From Bradyrhizobium sp. Ec3.3 (GTDB lineage: Bacteria; Pseudomonadota; Alphaproteobacteria; Rhizobiales; Xanthobacteraceae), in contig NZ_AXAS01000020.1 in NCBI RefSeq assembly GCF_000472925.1, positions 115,467 to 179,466 of the forward strand: 64,000 nucleotides of DNA. The letters are read 5' to 3'. The translations under genes were made by a program, and so were the position numbers. Position 1 is the stretch's first letter. Each line of letters opens with the position of its first letter. Shown in pieces: positions 20,831-28,398 of this stretch. The notes beneath the pieces were generated by a model. The model was not told the DNA's origin. It did no database searches and saw only the letters and a list, made by a program, of their open reading frames with translations.

Positions 20831-21292
20831 CCGGTTGGCCGATGCGTGGTCGTGCTGCCTCTGATGGCGCACGACGCGCAGCTTGCGACGCAGCCACCAC
20901 ATCGACACGGCGACGGTTCCCCACGCAACCAGCGCAACTGCAAAGGCTACTGCGACGCTTGCCGGGATCGTGAGGTAGAATACGGCTGCGAAGGCTGCGA
21001 GGCCGATGCTTCCCAATCCCGGGCCTGCGGCATCGAGCGCGGCAGCCTGCGGGCCGCGCCTCCCGCCGTTCAGTGCAACCCTCTCCTTCTTGCGGCATTC
21101 GTGGCGATCGATCAGCGTGGCGCTGGCACAGAAGATTGCGGGAAGTGCGAGGAACAGGCCGCCAACGGACGTGCCGAATTGCTTGCCGATGAGACCGGCC
21201 AGAACAGTCGCGGCACCACCGAGCACGAAACGGATGAGATATTCGTGCCAATGCGTCTGCTTCAGAGACGACAGTGACAGCTTGACGGGCAT
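20819..21292 (-). CDS. DUF3147-like membrane protein
   Basis: A 157-residue inner-membrane protein with four hydrophobic helices: FVLGGAATVLAGLIGKQFG, GGLFLALPAIFCASATLI, GLAAFAAVFYLTIPASVAVA and ALVAWGTVAVSMWWL. It has a basic C-terminus. The RFVLGG...GTSVGGLFLALPAIF...LIDRHE pattern fits DUF3147-type proteins. The start at ATG 21292 overlaps the stop of the preceding reading frame (TGATG), and GGAGG lies nine bases upstream. A GTG one codon earlier is an alternative. It is the third gene of an operon with a PAP2-like gene and another DUF3147-like gene, which suggests a shared membrane role. Confidence 0.8.
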   Translation of the reverse strand: MPVKLSLSSLKQTHWHEYLIRFVLGGAATVLAGLIGKQFGTSVGGLFLALPAIFCASATLIDRHECRKKERVALNGGRRGPQAAALDAAGPGLGSIGLAAFAAVFYLTIPASVAVAFAVALVAWGTVAVSMWWLRRKLRVVRHQRQHDHASANRLAS

Positions 21293-21638
21293 CACGTGGA
21301 TCCTCCGAAGCTCGCCAGCAGGCCGAACGCGACAGCGAGCCAGGCCGCGAACGAGACGATCGTTGCGGACAGCGCCGCCATGCGCCAACGCATCAGTAGT
21401 TGGCACACGACAAGCTGTAGCAGGCGAGCGCAACGGAGCCATAGATCATCGTCCAGCTTTCGGCAGCGGCGTAAGTCGCGCCATGCTGGGCGACAGCAAT
21501 GCCGAGCGTCGCCAGTGCGACCGCGGGCGCGGCGCCGAACAGGCCAGCAAAGCTCTTCGGCCGCAGCATGTCGCTCAGGATCGCGAAGGCGGACACGATC
21601 AGGCCGCCCGCGATGAAGCGTAGGATGTGCTCGGTCAC
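21292..21638 (-). pseudogene. DUF3147-like membrane protein, frame-broken
   Basis: From GTG 21638 the frame gives TEHILRFIAGGLIVSAFAIL, SFAGLFGAAPAVALATLGIA and YGSVALACYSLSCANY, then stops at 21414 or nearby. The next frame continues directly with LVVCQLLMRWRMAALSATI and VSFAAWLAVAFGLLASFGGS and stops at 21292-21294, overlapping the next start. Joined, they form one protein of about 115 residues with four helices, the normal length for this family. One base appears missing near 21420. Alternatively, the second part could be a separate 33-residue gene starting at the TGATG junction. The start overlaps the PAP2 stop by three bases. Confidence 0.68.
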
Positions 21639-22202
21639 GGCCGTACCCGCGCATTGCGCTTCACGAGCGCGCGCGGTCTCAACAGCCGCTCGACCGCGGC
21701 GCCGAGCGCAAAGCCGGCCACGACGTCGCTCGCCCAATGCGCCAGCAGTACGATGCGCGTCAGCGACAGTCCGACGGCAACGGCGCGAAAGGCGCGGCGC
21801 GGACCGCGCGGCAACAGGCCGGCTGCGGAGGCAAGCGCACCCATGTGAACGGCATGTCCGGATGGAAAGGCGTCGTGCGATCGCCCCGATATCGGAATGC
21901 CGTGCCGATGGCCGCGGACGGTGAGCCTATCCGGCCTGGTCTGATCGAAGAACGATTTCAGAATATGCGGCAGCACTGCCGTCACGAGCGACACCGCAAG
22001 CACGTGGTTGGCAACCGGTCGAACTGATGGACGTCGCGTCCAGGCGTAGAGCCAGCCGGCGGCGGCGAGCGCCAGCAGCACGTGCTCGTCGGCGCCCCAA
22101 GTCAGGGCCTCCGCGGTTTCTTCTGCCCGGGTTGGCATGAGCGGCGATTTCATCGGCGATCGCGATATCGATCCGGGTCGGCTTGACTGTAACGAGCGCC
22201 AT
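21635..22202 (-). pseudogene. PAP2-family phosphatase, frame-broken near the N-terminus
   Basis: Membrane-bound acid phosphatase family acting on lipid or isoprenoid phosphates. The three catalytic motifs are present: KSFFDQTRPDR, the FPSGHAVHMG block, and TRIVLLAHWASDVVAG. The N-terminus MALVTVKPTRIDIAIADEIA (ATG 22202) is in one frame, and the rest, from AEETAEALTWGADEH on, is in another. Dropping one G in the CCCGGG run at about 22126-22131 joins them as HANPAEETAEALTW. Without the N-terminus, an ATG at 22153 or 22138 could still start a shorter enzyme that retains all motifs, so function may survive. It is the first gene of the operon with the DUF3147-like genes. Confidence 0.75.
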
Positions 22203-22276
22203 CGTTGTTCGGTCGGCGAGGGTGCACCGTGTCGATCTTGTAAAGCCAAGGCACGAGGGAAGTTCCGTGTCTGCGA

Positions 22277-22504
22277 CTAGTCGGTCGGATTGCGGCCGGT
22301 GCGCGGGTTGAGCGGCCTGGTCGGCGGCCGCCGCAGCCGTTCGGGCAGGAACGGTTCGTTCTCTTGGGCGCTCGGCATCGCGCGGACGTCGGCGTAGCGC
22401 TGCGCCCGCTCATGCGGGGTCTCGTTGTTGTTGATCCGCCGTTTCACGTCGACGCCGCCGACGGGATCGTTGATGCCATGCTGGATGTCGCGAAAATCGC
22501 TCAT
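22277..22504 (-). CDS. Small hydrophilic protein, unknown function
   Basis: A 75-residue protein (MSDFRDIQHGINDPVGGVDV...RPPTRPLNPRTGRNPTD), charged and Pro/Arg-rich towards the C-terminus and probably disordered. AAGGAG lies eight bases before the start. An EcfG-type promoter at 22573-22597 reads into it. No recognised domain. Confidence 0.72.
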   Translation of the reverse strand: MSDFRDIQHGINDPVGGVDVKRRINNNETPHERAQRYADVRAMPSAQENEPFLPERLRRPPTRPLNPRTGRNPTD

Positions 22505-22572
22505 GTCTCACTCCTTGCCAGGCAGGATGGATTCGAGCACTTGGCGCGCGGTGCCTCGAATTCTACCTGGAA

Positions 22573-22597
22573 AACTGCTGTTTTTCAGCGTTGTTCC
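22573..22597 (-). promoter_or_regulatory. EcfG-type promoter
   Basis: Minus strand GGAAC-N16-AGTT. The predicted start near 22565 leaves a leader of about 60 bases to the gene at 22504. It is divergent from the plus-strand EcfG-type promoter 33 bases away. Confidence 0.58.
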
Positions 22598-22629
22598 AGG
22601 CCCGGCGGGGAACACGTGGCGAGAGCGCC

Positions 22630-22654
22630 GGAACGATCGTTTCGCGGCTTGGTT
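22630..22654 (+). promoter_or_regulatory. EcfG-type promoter of the PRC-barrel gene
   Basis: GGAAC-N16-GGTT. The predicted start near 22660 leaves a 30-base leader that holds the GGAG ribosome site of the gene at 22690. Confidence 0.65.
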
Positions 22655-22689
22655 GATCCGCAAGAGCGAGTCTCAACGGAGATCTCACC

Positions 22690-23049
22690 ATGATGGATCA
22701 AAGCGAAACAGGCACGCTGATCGGTAGCGACAAGGTTGAGGGGACTTCGGTCTATGGCGTCGACCACAACAAGATCGGTTCTATCGAGCGCGTCATGATC
22801 GACAAGAAGAGCGGCAGGGTGTCCTACGCCGTGCTCGGCTTCGGCGGGTTCCTCGGGCTCGGCCACGATCACTATCCACTGCCCTGGCAGTCACTGAAAT
22901 ACGATACCGACCTCGGCGGCTACGTTACCGGCATCACCGCCAATGAACTGCGCAACGCCCCGCATTATGGCGAGGCGGCCGAGTGGAACTGGAGCGACGA
23001 CGCCAAGGTTCGTGCGCTGAACGCCTATTACGGCATGCCGATTGTCTAG
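22690..23049 (+). CDS. PRC-barrel domain protein
   Basis: A 119-residue cytosolic protein with one PRC-barrel (about 10-85): LIGSDKVEGTSVYGVDHNKI, GSIERVMIDKKSGRVSYAVL, GFGGFLGLGHDHYPLPWQSL. A short acidic tail follows. PRC-barrels occur in photosynthetic reaction-centre H subunits and RimM; stand-alone forms like this are common, function-unknown members of rhizobial stress regulons. ATG 22690 has GGAG eight bases upstream; a second ATG follows at once. The 52-residue gene at 23083 follows after 33 bases and may be co-transcribed. Confidence 0.88.
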   Translation: MMDQSETGTLIGSDKVEGTSVYGVDHNKIGSIERVMIDKKSGRVSYAVLGFGGFLGLGHDHYPLPWQSLKYDTDLGGYVTGITANELRNAPHYGEAAEWNWSDDAKVRALNAYYGMPIV

Positions 23050-23082
23050 AGCACCCGTCGCGCTATCGAGCAGGAGTTTCCG

Positions 23083-23241
23083 ATGAGCAAGGAAAAGCCC
23101 ACGGACGATCCCCGGCAGCAAAACGACTGGGGATCGCATGCACAGACGGACAAGCCATGGAAGGGCAATCCGGAGAAGGAACAGAGGTCGGGCGAGGCGA
23201 AGCCCGATCTGGAGAAGTGGCACGAGAGCAAGACACATTGA
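23083..23241 (+). CDS. 52-residue hydrophilic protein
   Basis: A short gene with AGGAG seven bases before ATG 23083. The product is charged and probably disordered (MSKEKPTDDPRQQNDWGSHA...KPDLEKWHESKTH), resembling the small NDWGSH...DKPWKGNPEKE peptides of Bradyrhizobium. It lies 33 bases after the PRC-barrel gene and may share its EcfG-type promoter. Function is unknown. Confidence 0.7.
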   Translation: MSKEKPTDDPRQQNDWGSHAQTDKPWKGNPEKEQRSGEAKPDLEKWHESKTH

Positions 23242-23300
23242 GTGTGTGAGGGCGGGGAGTTCGACCCCTCGAGCGAAAGCGCGCGCCACATTGTCGGTGT

Positions 23301-23400
23301 CATCGCCCGGCCTCGACCGGGCGACCCAGTATTCCAGAGACGGTTGTGGCTTCGCGGATGGGCCACGGCGTACTGGATGCCCCAGTCAAGCCGGGGCATG
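23301..23400. repeat. Dispersed intergenic repeat, copy B1
   Basis: Contains CCCAGTATTCCAGAGAC and, 30 bases on, GGCGTACTGGATGCCCC, ending in a CCCC...GGGG hairpin. The same layout recurs at 44283-44400 (ATCCAGTATCCCAGAGAC and GCGGCGTACTGGATACCCC). Internal CCAGTAT/ATACTGG-type pairing gives a long imperfect hairpin. It encodes nothing. Confidence 0.8.
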
Positions 23401-23467
23401 GCAGCGGTTGTACGCGTGCAATGCGAACGAGCTGTCGATGCATCTGAACTAATCGAGGTACTGAATC

Positions 23468-24624
23468 GTGGATGCTCAAACACGAGAGCGTGGGCCATCC
23501 GCGGAACAGCCGCAGCAGCCCCCGCGCAAGGACGCTCCCCAGGACGCCTCGAACGAGGTTCACGAGGCGTCCGATGCATCGCGTGCAACCTCGTTGCGCG
23601 ACCGCCTGCGCGAACACTGGCTGATTGCGACCGCGGGTGCCCTTGTCCTGATCGCAGTGCTCGTGTCCGGCCTCGTCTACTGGCTGAACATCCGCCATTA
23701 TGAATCGACCGACGATGCCTTCATCGCTGCGCGCAGCTTTTCCGTCGCCTCGAAGGTCGGCGGCTACGTTGCCGACGTCCCAGTCACCGACAACCAGCAC
23801 GTCAACGCTGGCGATCTGCTAGCGCGGATCGACGAGCGCGACTATCGGATCGCGCTCGACCAGGCCGAGGCGCAGGTCGCGGCCTCACAGGCCAATATCG
23901 GCAATGTCGAGGCCCAGATCGAGTCCCAGAAGGAACAGATCAACCAGGCCAAGGCCCAGCTCGATCAGGCCCAGGCACAGCTCAAGTTTGCACAGGAAGA
24001 GGATGCGCGGGCGCAGGATCTCGTCCAGAAGGGCGCCGGTACGGTCCAGCGCGCGCAGCAGACCCACTCCGACCTTCAGGCGCAGCAGGCCAACACCGAG
24101 CGCGCGAAGACTGCGGTAGAGCCAGCGCCGAGCTCGGCATCAAGACGCTTGAGGCGCAGCTCGAAGGTGCGAAGGCGCAAGCGAAGCAGTCCGAGGCGCA
24201 GCGTGATCAGGCCAGGCTGAACGTCGACTACACCAGCGTGCTCGCAGCGCAGCCGGGGCGCGTCGTCAAGCTCAGCGGTGCCAAGGGCACCTGCGTTACG
24301 CCGGGGCAGAGCCTGATGATGTTCGTGCCCGACGATGTCTGGATCGTCGCGAACTACAAGGAAACGCAGCTCAAGGAGATGCGGCCCGGCCAGTCCGTCG
24401 AGATCCGCATCGACGCCTATCCCGACCGCAAGCTCACCGGTCGCGTCGCGTCGGTGCAGCCGGGCTCCGGCACGGCGTTCAGCCTGCTGCCGGCGGAAAA
24501 CGCGACCGGCAATTACGTCAAGGTGGTGCAGCGCGTGCCCGTGAAGATCGTGGTCGATAGCTGGCCGGCCGATCTGCCGGTGGGGCCGGGCATGTCGGTC
24601 GTGCCCTGGACGAAGGTGCGATGA
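23468..24624 (+). pseudogene. HlyD/EmrA-type membrane-fusion protein, frame-broken
   Basis: Periplasmic adaptor of a tripartite drug-efflux pump, partner of the EmrB-like gene with which it overlaps by four bases. It starts at GTG 23468. A cytosolic tail is followed by one membrane helix (LIATAGALVLIAVLVSGLVY), the first lipoyl half (VASKVGGYVADVPVTDNQHV) and a long coiled-coil hairpin. At about 24119-24121 the frame breaks. The original frame turns into arginine-rich sequence and stops at 24218-24220; the +1 frame continues the coil (ASAELGIKTLEAQLEGAKAQ), then the second lipoyl half and barrel (LAAQPGRVVKLSGAKGTCV) to the proper stop. One base seems missing. If real, the pump lacks a working adaptor. 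Confidence 0.85.
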
Positions 24625-26240
24625 CCGACATCACGCAGGGCGCCGCGGCGGCGGGCGGCTGGTCGCCGGAGCGCTCGGCGGCGGGCGGACACAATCCCTA
24701 TCTGATCGCCTTTGTGGTCTCCATCGCCACCTTCATGGAGGTGCTCGACACCACCATCGCGAACGTCTCGCTGCGCCACATCGCCGGCGGGCTCGCGGTC
24801 GGCCTCGACGAGAGCACCTACGTCATCACGAGCTACCTCGTCGCCAACGCCATCGTGCTCTCGATCTCGGGCTGGCTCTCGACAGTGATCGGCCGCAAGC
24901 GCTTCTACATGATGTGCGTTGCGACTTTCTCGGCGGCATCGCTGCTCTGCGGCTTCGCCTGGAGTCTCGAGGCTCTGGTGCTGTTCCGCATCCTACAGGG
25001 TCTCGGCGGCGGTGGCATGGCGACCAGCGAGCAGGCGATCCTTGCCGACTCCTTTCCGCCGCACAAGCGCGGGCAGGCGTTTGCGATCTATGGCGTCGCG
25101 GTCGTGGTCGCGCCGGTGATCGGCCCGACGCTCGGCGGCTGGATCACCGATACCTATTCCTGGCACTGGGTGTTCTTGATCAACGTGCCGATGGGCCTCA
25201 TCTCGCTGTTCCTGGTCGGCACGCTCGTCAAGGAGCCGTCGGGTGCTGAAGAGGAGAGGGGGAAGCTGCTCGCCAAGGGGCTGCGTGTCGACTATGTCGG
25301 CTTCATTCTTGTCGCGATCGGTCTCGGTTCGCTCGAATTCGTGCTCGATGAGGGCCAGCGCAACGACTGGTTCGGATCGACCATGATCGTTGTCTTCGCG
25401 TGTCTTTCCGCATTTTGCCTGCTCGCGCTGATCCCATGGGAATTGACGCGCGAGGATCCCATCGTCGACATCCGTCTGCTCGGGCGGCGACAGTTCGGCG
25501 CTTGCTTCGTGGTAATGCTGGGTACCGGCGCGGTGCTGATCTCGACGACACAGCTCATTCCGCAGCTTCTGCAGACCGAGCTGAACTACACGGCCATGCT
25601 TGCGGGCCTCGCTCTGTCGCCCGGCGGCGTCGCAACGCTGGTTCTGATGCCGGTGGTCGGGCGCCTGGTCGGCATGGTGCAGCCGAAATATCTCATCATG
25701 ACGGGCGCGGCCATCTGCGCCGTCGCGATGTGGCATCTCACCGGAATCAACGGCGACATCACCTATGGCTATGCGGCGATGGCGCGCATCCTGCTCGCGC
25801 TCGGTCTGCCCTTCCTGTTCCTGCCGGTGACGACGGCGTCCTATGACGGCATGCCGCCGGACAAGACCAACCAGGCCTCTGCCCTCATCAACGTCGCGCG
25901 CAACATCGGCGGCTCTGTGGGCGTCGCGCTCGCGCAGACCATCCTGGCGCAGCGCCAGCAATTCCATCAGAGCCGGCTGATCGAGCATCTCGCGCCGTCG
26001 GATCTCGGCTATCAGCAGAGCGTGGACGCGATGACGCGGTTCTTCCAGGCACAGGGCTCGAACGCATCGGATGCGGCCTCGCAGGCGATCGCCTGGGTCG
26101 GCAGGACCTTGCAGCAGCAGGTCGACTTCCTTGCCTATATCGACGTGTTCTGGATGCTCGCGATCATCGCCGTCCTGATGATTCCCGTCGCTGCGATCCT
26201 TCGCCCGATCGACCTGCGCGCTCCGGCCCGCGGGCATTGA
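24621..26240 (+). CDS. EmrB/QacA-type MFS drug exporter (DHA2, 14 TM)
   Basis: Inner-membrane drug:H+ antiporter of 539 residues, the normal length of the 14-helix DHA2 family. The motif D1-like sequence EVLDTTIANVSLRHIAGGL follows the first helix. Motif A is GWLSTVIGRKRFYMMC, and motif C is GVAVVVAPVIGPTLGGWIT. The last helix is DVFWMLAIIAVLMIPVAAIL. The start overlaps the stop of the frame-broken adaptor gene (ATGA), so the two were translated as a pair. Substrate is unknown. No regulator gene is adjacent. Confidence 0.93.
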   Translation: MTDITQGAAAAGGWSPERSAAGGHNPYLIAFVVSIATFMEVLDTTIANVSLRHIAGGLAVGLDESTYVITSYLVANAIVLSISGWLSTVIGRKRFYMMCVATFSAASLLCGFAWSLEALVLFRILQGLGGGGMATSEQAILADSFPPHKRGQAFAIYGVAVVVAPVIGPTLGGWITDTYSWHWVFLINVPMGLISLFLVGTLVKEPSGAEEERGKLLAKGLRVDYVGFILVAIGLGSLEFVLDEGQRNDWFGSTMIVVFACLSAFCLLALIPWELTREDPIVDIRLLGRRQFGACFVVMLGTGAVLISTTQLIPQLLQTELNYTAMLAGLALSPGGVATLVLMPVVGRLVGMVQPKYLIMTGAAICAVAMWHLTGINGDITYGYAAMARILLALGLPFLFLPVTTASYDGMPPDKTNQASALINVARNIGGSVGVALAQTILAQRQQFHQSRLIEHLAPSDLGYQQSVDAMTRFFQAQGSNASDAASQAIAWVGRTLQQQVDFLAYIDVFWMLAIIAVLMIPVAAILRPIDLRAPARGH

Positions 26241-26344
26241 TTGCTTTGCCAGGTTCGCAAGGTCCAACGCTATAAGTCTGAAAAAAGAACCTATCTGAAA
26301 GATCAGGACATTTTGGCATAACCTATAGCCAGTACAGCGAGAAT

Positions 26345-26373
26345 TTGACAGTTCTATTTTAGAACTATAGCCT
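26345..26373 (+). promoter_or_regulatory. Promoter with palindromic operator
   Basis: TTGACA (26345-26350) and a TATAGC-like -10 (about 26366-26371) overlap a perfect dyad AGTTCTA-TTT-TAGAACT (26350-26366). The surrounding 26270-26375 stretch is markedly AT-rich compared with the window. A repressor binding here would block expression of the SDR and flavin oxidoreductase genes downstream. The arms suit a TetR- or MarR-type dimer; no such regulator gene lies nearby. Confidence 0.6.
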
Positions 26374-26450
26374 CGACCTCAATATCACCCAATGGCCCAT
26401 CGCGTGGGCGGTCGACACCGCCGCGGCGCGGCCCACAGGAGGAGGCGACC

Positions 26451-27188
26451 TTGTCCAAGCGAAACGCCACGGCTGCCATCGTCGGCGCCGGCGACTACAT
26501 CGGCGCCGAGATCGCCAAGAAGTTCGCATCTGAAGGCTTCACCGTCTTCGCCGGCCGTCGCAATGGCGACAAGCTCGCGCCGCTGGTGAAGGACGTTGAG
26601 GCGGCCGGCGGCGAGATTCACGCCCGCTCGCTCGATGCGCGCAAGGAGGAGGAAATCGTTTCCTTCCTCAACGACGCCGACAAGCACGCGCCGCTAGAAG
26701 TCTGCATCTTCAACGTCGGCGCCAACGTCAATTTTCCGATCCTCGAGACCACCGAACGGGTGTTCCGGAAGGTCTGGGAGATGGCCTGCTATTCCGGCTT
26801 CCTGGCGGGACGCGAGGCGGCGCGGCTGATGCTGCCGCGCGGCGGCGGCAACATCTTCTTCACGGGCGCGACGGCGTCCTTGCGTGGCGGCAGCGGCTAT
26901 GCGGCTTTTGCCAGCGCCAAGTTCGGCCTGCGCGCGGTCGCCCAGGCGATGGCGCGCGAATTGGGACCGGAGAATATCCACGTCGCGCATCTCATCATCG
27001 ATTCCGGCGTCGATACCGAATGGGTACGGCAGCGCCGCCTCGAGGCGCTCGGCCCCGATGCGCTCGACAATCCCGACCTCCTGATGCCGCCGGCCTCCGT
27101 CGCGGAATCCTATTGGCAGCTCTATCAGCAGCCCAAGAGCGCCTGGACCTTCGAGATGGAGATCCGCCCCTTCGGAGAGAAATGGTGA
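26451..27188 (+). CDS. Short-chain dehydrogenase/reductase, divergent active site
   Basis: NAD(P)-dependent oxidoreductase of the SDR fold, 245 residues. The nucleotide-binding motif is VGAGDYIG and an IFNVGANVN block replaces the usual NNAG. The segment where Tyr-x-x-x-Lys is expected reads GYAAFASAKFGLRAVAQAMA: the lysine is present but its partner position is Phe, with a Tyr four residues earlier. Either that Tyr serves or the enzyme is catalytically unusual. It starts at TTG 26451, supported by AGGAGGAGG a few bases upstream. The nitronate-monooxygenase-like gene follows after 59 bases, so both probably share the promoter at 26345. Confidence 0.85.
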   Translation: MSKRNATAAIVGAGDYIGAEIAKKFASEGFTVFAGRRNGDKLAPLVKDVEAAGGEIHARSLDARKEEEIVSFLNDADKHAPLEVCIFNVGANVNFPILETTERVFRKVWEMACYSGFLAGREAARLMLPRGGGNIFFTGATASLRGGSGYAAFASAKFGLRAVAQAMARELGPENIHVAHLIIDSGVDTEWVRQRRLEALGPDALDNPDLLMPPASVAESYWQLYQQPKSAWTFEMEIRPFGEKW

Positions 27189-27247
27189 CCGTGGCGCAGA
27201 TCTACGGCTAAACTCGCGCCAGACAAACCATCCGGGAGGACGCTTAC

Positions 27248-28249
27248 GTGAAGACCGCGATCACCGAACTGTTCGGCATCGAGCACCCGATCATCCAGGG
27301 CGGCATGCATTTTGTCGGGTTTGCCGAGCTCGCCTCCGCAGTCTCCAACGCCGGCGGGCTCGGCATCATCACCGGGCTCACCCAGAGGACGCCGGAGCTG
27401 CTCGCCAAGGAGATCGCGCGCTGCCGCGAGATGACCGACAAGCCGTTCGGCGTGAACCTCACTTTTCTGCCGACCTTCTCGGCGCCGCCTTATCCGGAAT
27501 ACATCGCCGCGATCGTCGAGGGTGGCGTCAGAATAGTGGAGACTGCAGGCCGCAGCCCGGAACAATACATGCCTGCGTTGAAAGCGGCCGGCGTCAAGGT
27601 GATCCACAAATGCACCTCGGTGCGCCACTCGCTGAAGGCCGAGCGGATCGGCTGCGATGCGGTCAGCGTCGACGGCTTTGAATGCGGCGGCCATCCCGGC
27701 GAAGACGACATCCCCAACATGATCCTGCTGCCGCGCGCGGCGGAGGAGTTGACGATTCCCTTCGTCGCCTCCGGCGGCATGGCCGACGGGCGCAGCCTCG
27801 TCGCAGCACTTTCGCTCGGCGCCAGCGGCATGAACATGGGCACGCGCTTCATCGCCACCAAGGAGGCGCCGGTGCACCAGAACGTCAAGAACGCGCTGGT
27901 CGCGGCGACCGAGCTCGATACCCGCCTGATCATGCGCGCGCTGCGCAACACCGAGCGGGTGCTCACGAACGCCAATGTCGATCGCCTACTCGAGATCGAG
28001 CGCGAGAAGGGCGAAAAGCTGAAGATCGACGACATCCACGACCAGGTCGCGGGCGTCTATCCCAGAATCATGATCGAGGGCGAGATGGATGCCGGCGCCT
28101 GGAGCTGCGGGATGGTCGCAGGCCTCATCAACGACATCCCCTCGTGCAAGGAACTCGTCGATCGCATCATGAGAGAGGCGGACGAGATCATCCGCGGCAG
28201 GCTGATGGGCTTCCTCGACGGCAAGGCGGCGGCGCGCAAGGTCGCGTGA
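27248..28249 (+). CDS. Nitronate monooxygenase-like FMN enzyme (2-nitropropane dioxygenase family)
   Basis: FMN-dependent TIM-barrel oxidoreductase of 333 residues. Family blocks are HPIIQGGMHFVGFAELASAV, NAGGLGIITG, and the active-site segment SVDGFECGGHPGEDD with the conserved His. The phosphate-binding sequence is ASGGMADGRSLVAAL with GASGMNMGTRF. Many members labelled nitronate monooxygenase have other substrates, so the exact reaction is open. GTG 27248 has GGGAGG nine bases upstream. It pairs with the SDR gene, suggesting one catabolic step sequence. Confidence 0.88.
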   Translation: MKTAITELFGIEHPIIQGGMHFVGFAELASAVSNAGGLGIITGLTQRTPELLAKEIARCREMTDKPFGVNLTFLPTFSAPPYPEYIAAIVEGGVRIVETAGRSPEQYMPALKAAGVKVIHKCTSVRHSLKAERIGCDAVSVDGFECGGHPGEDDIPNMILLPRAAEELTIPFVASGGMADGRSLVAALSLGASGMNMGTRFIATKEAPVHQNVKNALVAATELDTRLIMRALRNTERVLTNANVDRLLEIEREKGEKLKIDDIHDQVAGVYPRIMIEGEMDAGAWSCGMVAGLINDIPSCKELVDRIMREADEIIRGRLMGFLDGKAAARKVA

Positions 28250-28269
28250 CGTCGTATTTGCGGCTAAAA

Positions 28270-28299
28270 CGATGAGGATCGCAATCAGCATCCTCATCG
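28270..28299. terminator. Hairpin after the flavin oxidoreductase gene
   Basis: A 10-bp stem CGATGAGGAT / ATCCTCATCG around a 10-base loop, 20 bases after the stop. No T-tract, so termination efficiency is uncertain. Confidence 0.5.
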
Positions 28300-28398
28300 C
28301 GCCGCGCGACGGCGCGCCGATCAACAACGCGTGTGTTGCCTCGCTCCGCGGTGTGCTGTTTGCTGACGGCTCAGGACTGGGCCCTCTCCCGTAACGCC

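Noticed and set aside
24993..26267. A 424-codon open frame opposite the EmrB-like gene
   Set aside because: Antisense shadow with low-complexity Arg/Asp/His composition.
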